Shown: positions 57,221-64,000 of the stretch, in pieces | Position numbering within the stretch: position 1 is the first letter of the stretch | How the letters are laid out: every line of letters starts with the position of its first letter | NCBI GenBank assembly: GCA_001687465.1 | Contig: LVLI01000063.1 | Coordinates: 1-64,000 of the forward strand | DNA length: 64,000 nt | Origin: Halocafeteria seosinensis | Lineage: Eukaryota; Sar; Bigyra; Bicosoecida | Direction of reading: 5' to 3' | Program-made: the position numbers and the translations under genes | The notes under the pieces: generated by a model | What the model saw: the letters and a program-made list of their open reading frames with translations, nothing else | Database searches by the model: none | What the model was told of the DNA's origin: nothing

Positions 57221-57335
57221 TACACAGTCACATGGTCTCATTAGTTTAGAGTCTACGGCTAGACAGATAGTTGGGAAAGGCAAAAAAAATACACAGTCAT
57301 ATGGTCTCATTAGTTTAGAGTCTACGGCTAGACAG
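57203..57335. repeat. Tandem duplication spanning two convergent gene ends
   Basis: Copy 1 is 57203-57266 and copy 2 is 57273-57335. They are nearly identical (shared blocks CATTAGTTTAGAGTCTACGG and CTAGACAG), with small differences in the A-run and one C/T change. Copy 1 holds the TAA of the LRR gene; copy 2 holds the stop of bystin (57328-57330, minus strand). Confidence 0.95.
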
Positions 57336-59005
57336 TTTCAACTTGTTTCTTCTCTCCTCGGGAAGTGCTGTTAAAGAGTTCTCGTCTCACTTCCGGGGTA
57401 ATTGCGTAATGGTAGTGAGTTTTCAAGAGATCTTTCAACCGCTGCTTTTGTTCCCAAGTGATGTCCTGTTTATATCGCTGAGCAAAATTCAACAAACTCT
57501 GATGCCATATCACTGGTAACTTTCCTTCTGTTTCCGTAAATTTCATAAAATGTTCGACGACGGCGTCGACGACACGGTAAGGAAGCGTATACTTTTTGTT
57601 GATCAGTGCAGACATAAACAGACTCTGTGCCCCCGAGTAACGCATTTGAGCCAGCTTCAGTAGTGCAGCAGCAGAGTGTATCTGTGGGACAGACATCTTT
57701 AGCACAACAGAACTCACGATGTGAGCTTCCCTTAGGGTGCAGTCTCCCGACGAGCACAGCGGCAGTAGAATGCCTTTGTAGAACGCAGCCGGTTTATAAC
57801 AGGCCTTCTTTAGAGCTCGATACAAATGATAGTTCAACTTTTTCGTGGTAGCAATGTCGTCTCGAACTGCCGGTAACAAAATGTTGTTAAAAAACCGCTG
57901 CGCCCGGGCAGGGTCTAAATTTGAAGCAAATATCCTTGTCGCAGCGTATACAGCGTGGGGAGACCACTCTTCCGGCCGCGTAAGGTACAAGAGCTCTTCC
58001 CAATTGGAAAGGCCTGGTAAGATCTTGAACACTTTAGGCAACTTGCCAGACTTGTAGCGCTTTAGGAAATCACCCACTTCCGAATATACTTTCACTAGTT
58101 TTGGATCCACTTTTGGCTCTGCGTCTTCTTCTGCTTCCACGACCTCGTCTCCTTCTTGTCTTTTCTGTTTCTCTGAAATTTTATTCATAACTATGTCTGC
58201 CAGTGATCGTCGAGGTCCGGCTTCCAAATTCATAAACCGGCGAAACAAAGCTTCATCTTCTGGATCCGCCTTAACCTCCACATATTCACCATCCAACTTC
58301 ACAGCTGCAGTCAACAAAGGCATCAAAACAATACTGACGTAGCACGACACAAACAAAAAGCACTCGTGGCTGTCAAGGAGAGCGTACGTACCACCACTTG
58401 GTATGTTGCTGTCATCGTCGTCGGATTCTTCGTCTTCATCATCCCCATCTTGAAGGGAGATCCGGTTCTGCTGGTTTCTGTCATTGAATCGTACCTGTTT
58501 GCGTTTCTTCCCACCTGATTGAAAGGCTGTTCCACTTGCTCCTGCAGCCCGTCCATCCTCTTCATCTATTTCAGCTTGTTGTGCGCGAGCTTCCCGAAAC
58601 ACTCGTTCACTAATTTTGTGCGGCAGGTATTCATTTTCTTCTCCTCCTCCATTACTTAAGTCTACATCCTCATCCTCTTCATCACGCTGCTGGTGTCTTT
58701 TGTTTTTCTTCTCCAACCCGACGTTTTCATCAGCATGTATCTGCATACAATATATAACCGCAAAGACATCCTCATCAAGGTGACACCACTCGAGTCCAAG
58801 GGGGAGAAACACCAAAGGTTTATGTTGCCCAAAGACGCCCAAAAAGCAAATTTCCAGCACACATATAGGAAATTCAATAAAATACCATACTAGCAATTGA
58901 AAATCTCCCGTAGATTATTCTAAATCCACTCTGAGGACTTACCTGCGTGATGAGAGGGTCTTGACGACGTGAGTCCCGACCGGGAGCCGGCTTGTGCTTT
59001 GGCAT
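57328..59005 (-). CDS. BYSL: Bystin, 40S ribosome biogenesis factor
   Basis: Three exons: 58943-59005, 58392-58740 and 57328-58304, 462 residues. Bystin/Enp1 is a structural component of late pre-40S particles. The first exon MPKHKPAPGRDSRRQDPLIT is basic, and exon 2 is acidic and probably disordered (DEDVDLSNGGGEENEYLPHK). Exon 3 holds the conserved helical core: RRFMNLEAGPRRSLADIVMN, VGDFLKRYKSGKLPKVFKIL, LPGLSNWEELLYLTRPEEWS, ALKKACYKPAAFYKGILLPL, CTLREAHIVSSVVLKMSVPQ and HYHYAITPEVRRELFNS. These are among the most conserved blocks of the family. The reading through intron 2 is also open, so intron retention would add an internal segment rather than a stop, but the spliced form matches the family. 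Convergent with the LRR gene. Confidence 0.95.
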
Positions 59006-59583
59006 TTCTACCCCTTTAAGACGCCCTACTGTCGTATAACCGTTGGATCCAATGAAGGTATTCAGCACTGTAGCAGTGAACAACTATCTGCTGCTCCATC
59101 AACTAAGATGCCGTATGCACGCCGGGCACTCGGCGAGCCACTCGCAGGTTGGCTTCAACTTCAACTTGAGTCAGCATTTGTCTTGTGCTTACAATACTGG
59201 TACAATGTACCACAATTGTGCCAGTTTTACCAGTACAGAACAACACATAGCCCTCTTCTGAGCTTGTGGTCCATGTTTACCAGCAACACGGATTAAGTAG
59301 AACTTAAATTAAATTTGAAGCAGGCACACTTCCTCAAGGGATGGTACCCCTGGTAGCCTCCACCACCAACCAGCGATGGAACCACGATATGCTCGGATGA
59401 ATCCAATCAAAAAACCACGAAAAGTCCAAATATAACTGAAAAGAGCCGAATGAAAAAATCACAACTAACAATACCATACATACTTGCAATTGTACAACCG
59501 TAACGGTGCTGGCCGCTACTTGACATACATTCTACCCAAGGTGGAGTATTAGAAATTTAGTGTTCATACTCACACACACATAT

Positions 59584-59619
59584 GTGACAGATAGCCCATC
59601 GGCCGGGGAGTTGACCGCA
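59584..59619 (+). repeat. Copy B of the dispersed 36-bp repeat
   Basis: Matches the reverse complement of 7695-7730 with two mismatches. Followed by a small stem (CCTC...GAGG) and a GC-rich tail not shared with copy A. Confidence 0.75.
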
Positions 59620-59758
59620 TCCTCTTAACGAGGAGCGGTATGCGCCCGTGTCAAGCAGCGACGGGCCCGCTGTTCATACTACTCTAGGCCGTAAGGAGCG
59701 AACCCTACCTGGAATCGCTCCAGGATCCTCACGTTGCGGGACATCAACGTTATAGATA

Positions 59759-59790
59759 ACACACACACACACACACATACATACATACAC
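59759..59790. repeat. Microsatellite (AC)n followed by (ATAC)n
   Basis: Runs of AC dinucleotides passing into CATA tetramers; the only obvious microsatellite in the window. Confidence 0.9.
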
Positions 59791-60802
59791 TAGATACCCC
59801 AAAGGAAAGTGGTGAAGCAGCAGTGATCGTTGTCCAGTGGGGTACCATACTGTCGATACCAAAAATAAGGGCGAAAACATTTTTGCCATCTGTGTACAAG
59901 TACTATATAGACATGGAACGAGTTGTACCGGGTGAAAAAATACACGCTTTTTATTGTGCTCAAAGGTCTTTCCAAAATTCGCATTCGTTATCGAGATATG
60001 GGGTCTTGCCTGGCCACAAAACGTCGTTCACAAAGCGCAAGCGGGTTTCTTCTTCAAGACGTGTTTGTGAAGTTCTGGCAACTGGTCGCTAAAATTGGAA
60101 TTCCAGCGGCCTGTGGCAGTATTTACTAGCCATTTACGCCCATGCTCTGAACGAAAAACAGCTCCGTTTATCGATAATCCAGTACGATTCACTTGGGAGA
60201 AAAAAGAGCCAACTAAAAGTACACAGGAATGGCAAATTCCTGTTTAGAGCGTCATGCGGGCGGCTCATCGGCTACCAATGAGGAGTTCGAGCTACATTTT
60301 CCTTCTGTTGTCAAAGCCTGCTGCTGTGTCAAAGCTGCGGGAGTCCTCACTTTCACTTTGCGATACACTGTTGGAATCAGAGTCAGTGTTCTCATCATCA
60401 CCGCTGCTATCAGGAAGCGACTCGTCATCGGTATTGCATAGTAATTTTGCTCCTGTATCTCTTGCTGTGTGCCAGCTGCTGCACATGTGTGCTGCAGCCT
60501 GGTGGCGAGTGGTGCGTCGAGTATTCAAGTATAGCTTCGTCGGATTTAGGTGAATTTTCTGCTTATGTGCCGTATTATTAGCTGTAGCTGAGTCTTACAA
60601 TACCTATCTTTATGTCTAATGAAGAAGGAGTCCGGGAAATTGAGAAGGACTATAAGTTCTGAAGTTCTAAGAATCTGAACGCCTCTTGTGAAGCTTAACG
60701 TGGCCATATGTGAAAACTGAAATTGAGCGCCTTGGCTAGAGTGACAAATGTTTTCACAAATTCGGCTATATCTGGGATATTCACATTCTTGAATATATTT
60801 GG

Positions 60803-60969
60803 CCCTCCCTGTGAAACTTCATATTTGACTTTTTGGTCGTAAAAAACTCTAGATTTGCCTTTTCAAGTTAACTTTACGGTACTGTATACACCCTCCCTGT
60901 GAAACTTCATATTTGACTTTTTGGTCGTAAAAAACTCTGGATTTGCCTTTTCAAGTTAACTTTACGGTA
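60803..60969. repeat. Two-copy tandem repeat, period 88 bp
   Basis: Copies 60803-60881 and 60891-60969 (79 bp each) differ at one base (CTCTAGATT versus CTCTGGATT) and are separated by a 9-bp spacer. They end just before the start of the ORF at 61001. Confidence 0.95.
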
Positions 60970-61000
60970 TACTCCTTTTCGATGCTTCAAATTGAGTTTT

Positions 61001-63202
61001 ATGAGGTTTCGTTGCCATATGCACAGGATCATGACTTCGACATCGAAGAAGTCGGTTTTTTTCTACGCATCCGTGAATCCATCGGACCCTGAGACATGGG
61101 CGGTAGAGGAGCACGATGAAGAGGCAACAGAAGACTTTGAGACAAAAAGGGAATTGGACCCGGCCACAGTGAAAGAGCGTATCAAGACGATCCGCGCGCT
61201 GGTGGGGTATTATTCAGAGAACAAGCTTGAGGGGTACGAGGCGCATGTCCGGAAGATGAAATGGGAAAAGGCGAAAGACATGGAAACTGAAGCACGCGGA
61301 CGAGAACAGCCACACCTCGTCTGGCCTGAGCTGTCCGATATGCTGTCTTGCAAGCTGCCATTGCCTCGTGTATGGTTGGGTTACTGCATCTCAGAGTTCG
61401 GATCTGGTGATATTCACCGGGGTGATGCCATCTCGCTTTGCCAACATCTCAATAGTCTTCTTGGGCATGTATGGGCTGCATGCATGGCGATTGCGTTACA
61501 CCCCCAATCGGCAGCGGCAGGTACAAGGCCGGCAACTGTTCCGTTACTCACGAAAGTCGTCGATCATTGGCGCGCAGACTTCGAATCCGGAGCACAGCGT
61601 GTGGCCCAGCCACAAGGTGGTCCCGCTGAGCTGTGTTCACATCCTTCGGGTCTCATTTGGAAGTCAACAACGCCAATTGACCCCGCTGAATGCCCAACAT
61701 TCTTGGGCATCTGGACAGTCGGAAAAACTCGCGAGCCCGAGCGAGGTGGTAGGCTGGCCGAACAGATTGCGTCTGCGGTGCGGCATCTGATCTTCGCCTG
61801 GAAAGGAAAACCGACGCTGGTCCGCGTGCTGTATCTAGATGGTGCCGACTTCGATTTGGAGCGGGTGGACTCAGACGACGTATCTGGATGGAAAAATGAG
61901 ATGGTAGACCAGATCGAGCCGTTGCTGAGTACATGGGGATTCGAGCGGAGTGGCACGTGGACCTGGAAGCCTCCGACTCGTAGAGCAGAGTACCAGCACC
62001 CAGAAGAGCGACGCGAAGCAACACTATTGGCCCTAACATGGTCATCCGCGACTTTCGAGGCGACACTGAAAGCCGTCCGCCAAGCTCTTCCTAGTGTACA
62101 CTTGTCCTGTAGTGAGCCGAAGACCGCGACCCTGTTCAGCAACAGCACAAGTCAGGTCCGTGCGCTCCTCCAACGCGCGGGACTCGAGTGCCCCGATTGG
62201 CAGGTCGAAGGTATTATCCGGTTTTCGGCCATCCCCCATCGTGGCCAGAATATCGAGCAGGTTATTGCTTCCGAGATAATTCCAGGGGTTTGTCAGGACG
62301 TACGTCAGCGAATGGACGACGATGGCATGACCTTGGCCGACGCTCTCGCTGTCGATGGCACGGTGACGCAGGAGGTCCGGAACGAACTGCTTGCACTGCT
62401 ACACGATGGCGAGCCATGCATTGTTCACGCCCCGGCGACGTACTGGCTGCGGCTCATCTTAATGCGACGTCTCCGAGGTCGGCAGGTGCCAGACTGGACA
62501 AACGACGTGGGGGACGAATGGGGGGATATGAACTTTAGTGTGGGCAAAAAGAACAAGCGTGTCCCATGTCAAGGGGTTTGGTGTCATTACGCCGGAGAGC
62601 GAATGGATAACGAAGGCGAACGTGATCATGAGCTGCAATCGATACTCGCGGCGAAAGAGGTAGAGATTGGAAACGCAGATCACGTGTTCGTGTACCACGG
62701 TACTATGGCTAAGCACGTACCCTCTGTTCTCCGCACAGTCCATATTGACGAGAATAGAGAATGGTGGGATTTCGGGCGTGGCTTCTACACCAATTATGAC
62801 TCTGAGGCGGCCGCGCAGTGGGCTTATAGCGGATCTACTGTTGGAGGAGGGATCCCTGCAGTGATGGGTTTCGCCATTCCACGAGAAGAGTGGGACCGTT
62901 TCGATAGGCTGGACTTCAGCCTGGAGCCGCACAGACGCGACTGGTTCAACACGGTGAGTGACTGTCGCGATTCTTGCCCTCCCGAGTATCTGAAGAGCTA
63001 CGACGTCGTCGAAGGGCCGATGTGGGGCAATCCAGATTCTTCGGAGGACGCCGCACCTCGAGTTTCGCACCAGGTGGCCTTCAGGGTGGCACGGGTCCTA
63101 AACACGGCACAAAAGTTCTTCGTTCTGCTCGATAGGGAAAGCAACGACATAAAGCAAAAAAGTGGTCAAGTGAAATTTAATGTGTATTGTCCATCGCAAT
63201 GA
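61001..63202 (+). CDS. Intronless protein with C-terminal DUF3990-like ADP-ribosyltransferase fold
   Basis: A 733-codon uninterrupted frame, visibly more GC-rich than its neighbours and without introns, unlike most other genes here. The ATG at 61001 is the first; 61031 is an alternative. The N-terminal two thirds (about 1-540) have no family I recognise; they include LVRVLYLDGADFDLERVDSD and a Trp-rich region. The C-terminal part (about 560-715) resembles DUF3990, an ADP-ribosyltransferase-like domain common in bacterial and protist toxins or effectors: VFVYHGT, then WDFGRGFYTNYDSEAAAQWA, a beta strand, KSYDVVEGPMWGN and SHQVAFRV...KFFVLL. Whether it modifies a host, a competitor or self is unknown. 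The base composition, lack of introns and repeat-flanked position suggest horizontal origin or a mobile context. An unrelated protein with a chance motif is less likely. Confidence 0.6.
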   Translation: MRFRCHMHRIMTSTSKKSVFFYASVNPSDPETWAVEEHDEEATEDFETKRELDPATVKERIKTIRALVGYYSENKLEGYEAHVRKMKWEKAKDMETEARGREQPHLVWPELSDMLSCKLPLPRVWLGYCISEFGSGDIHRGDAISLCQHLNSLLGHVWAACMAIALHPQSAAAGTRPATVPLLTKVVDHWRADFESGAQRVAQPQGGPAELCSHPSGLIWKSTTPIDPAECPTFLGIWTVGKTREPERGGRLAEQIASAVRHLIFAWKGKPTLVRVLYLDGADFDLERVDSDDVSGWKNEMVDQIEPLLSTWGFERSGTWTWKPPTRRAEYQHPEERREATLLALTWSSATFEATLKAVRQALPSVHLSCSEPKTATLFSNSTSQVRALLQRAGLECPDWQVEGIIRFSAIPHRGQNIEQVIASEIIPGVCQDVRQRMDDDGMTLADALAVDGTVTQEVRNELLALLHDGEPCIVHAPATYWLRLILMRRLRGRQVPDWTNDVGDEWGDMNFSVGKKNKRVPCQGVWCHYAGERMDNEGERDHELQSILAAKEVEIGNADHVFVYHGTMAKHVPSVLRTVHIDENREWWDFGRGFYTNYDSEAAAQWAYSGSTVGGGIPAVMGFAIPREEWDRFDRLDFSLEPHRRDWFNTVSDCRDSCPPEYLKSYDVVEGPMWGNPDSSEDAAPRVSHQVAFRVARVLNTAQKFFVLLDRESNDIKQKSGQVKFNVYCPSQ

Positions 63203-63536
63203 TATTATCTCCATCGCGGAACCAGGTTTTCGGTATATGCCTGTCAGTATTGAGTTTGAGGTACTCAAGTACATTGTGTGCATTGGTATTGCTCCTACCG
63301 GAAGACGTGTACAGTTGGACGGAAAAGTTGACCCAAAAATTCTTCGGAGGGTTCTTATTGTACCAGTCAATGGTATTTGCCTTGAAGCTGACAAAGGAAG
63401 TCGAACCCAATACAACTTTTGCTCCTGGGAAACCAGGGAAACTGTGCGAGCATACGGTATACGTTTCGAGTTGGTAGCAAACATGGACAATGGCTGCGCA
63501 ATTCCATATCAAGCAACGTTTCATGTGTTAAGTTGA
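63180..63536 (+). other. Open frames on both strands, coding strand undecided
   Basis: A plus-strand frame of 118 codons (VSIEFEVLKYIVCIGIAPTG, LIVPVNGICLEADKGSRTQY) overlaps minus-strand frames of 115 and 130 codons. None is recognised. The plus frame lies directly after the DUF3990-like ORF and could be a separate small gene or chance. Confidence 0.25.
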
Positions 63537-64000
63537 ACCGGAGCACATCGCGATCCAATACGAGAGGCGGGCAAACGAGTGGCTAGGAGAGCTCTCTCAG
63601 CTCCAAAATAGGTGTGTGCTCCGGGAGGTTCCTTTGGTAGCAAGTCCATAATACGACAGAGGTTGCTAATACTGATAAACCAAAAACATTGCCACGATAC
63701 ACCTTCGACGGCCATTAATTGACTTCATATTTGTTTATGTGACTTGTAATGCGCACTCAGAACACACCCTTTTCGGGGTTGTTTTCCTTTCTTGAGCTGC
63801 GTACAGGCCGCTACTTCCGGTAAGATCAACTCCAGAACTAGAAAGAGACAAATGACTACTTTTCTTAAGCTGTATCTGTGTATGAACTGGGTAGACACTT
63901 TATGAGTCCCGCTGGAGTGCCAGTGTGGTGGTGTGTGGGAGAAGGTATTGACCCTTATTGGCAAGTAAGTTATTGCTCTTCCAATTGGACCGCTACCATG
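63537..64000. other. Right flank without a supported gene
   Basis: No convincing coding sequence. The longest frame (63725-63964, minus) has no recognisable character. Confidence 0.4.

Larger units (their letters stand above)
59006..60802. other. Gene-poor region with microsatellite and repeat
   Basis: No gene could be supported. Holds copy B of the dispersed repeat, a microsatellite (59759-59790) and several short frames. One, on the minus strand at 60292-60528, is acidic and Ser-rich (SLPDSSGDDENTDSDSNSVS), and another, on the plus strand near 59923-60129, is basic. Neither resembles a known family. Confidence 0.4.

Noticed and set aside
58305-58391. Bystin intron 2 as coding sequence because the frame stays open through it
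   Set aside because: It has GT-AG ends, encodes a hydrophobic stretch alien to bystin, and its removal gives the expected family alignment.
1-64000. CRISPR arrays, insertion sequences, rRNA genes
   Set aside because: No regularly spaced repeats, no transposase or reverse-transcriptase reading frames and no rRNA-like sequence were recognised.

Overview
The window is nuclear DNA of a microbial eukaryote with a compact genome. Nearly every gene is split by short GT-AG introns (most 50-90 nt, some only 38-39 nt), and genes lie on both strands with little space between them. The set includes animal- or protist-type families that crown fungi lack (CYFIP/Sra-1 of the WAVE complex, TMEM161, DENND10, PrimPol) together with patchily distributed ones (phytochelatin synthase, bacterial-type MgtE transporters). 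I therefore read it as a protist or alga rather than an ascomycete or basidiomycete; the exact lineage cannot be read from the sequence. All multi-exon models were assembled by eye from splice signals plus reading-frame continuity, so ends may be off by a few bases.

1-12 kb: an MgtE-type Mg2+ transporter (-), TMEM161 (+), DENND10 (+), cytochrome c (-, with a 14-nt microexon inside its haem motif), an AT-rich gap, and a large SAMD9-like gene (-) with an AlbA-like N-terminus and a degenerate NTPase core. 12-15 kb: poorly resolved, with candidate exons only. 15-24 kb: a second MgtE paralogue, a coiled-coil orphan, a ubiquitin-conjugating enzyme, mitochondrial D-lactate dehydrogenase and, convergent with it, an RPRD1/Rtt103-like CID protein.

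24-44.5 kb: a 1371-residue ankyrin/fibronectin-III protein, a 15-exon CYFIP gene, an A20/AN1 zinc-finger protein (-), phosphopantothenate-cysteine ligase (-) divergent from a 1504-residue C-terminal-motor kinesin, and phytochelatin synthase. 45-59 kb: PrimPol, a basic orphan (-), two tandem membrane-anchored short-chain dehydrogenases (-), cytosolic 5'-nucleotidase III (-), a Maf-type nucleotide pyrophosphatase (-), a leucine-rich-repeat protein and, convergent with it, bystin. The stop codons of those last two lie in the two copies of a local duplication. 59-64 kb: a gene-poor stretch with a microsatellite and a tandem repeat just upstream of an intronless, visibly more GC-rich ORF that ends in a DUF3990-like ADP-ribosyltransferase fold.

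Most genes are housekeeping: CoA synthesis, respiration, ribosome assembly, RNA polymerase II CTD handling, actin and microtubule dynamics, nucleotide clean-up, DNA damage tolerance. The two that stand out as possible defence or conflict genes are the SAMD9-like protein and the DUF3990-like ORF.
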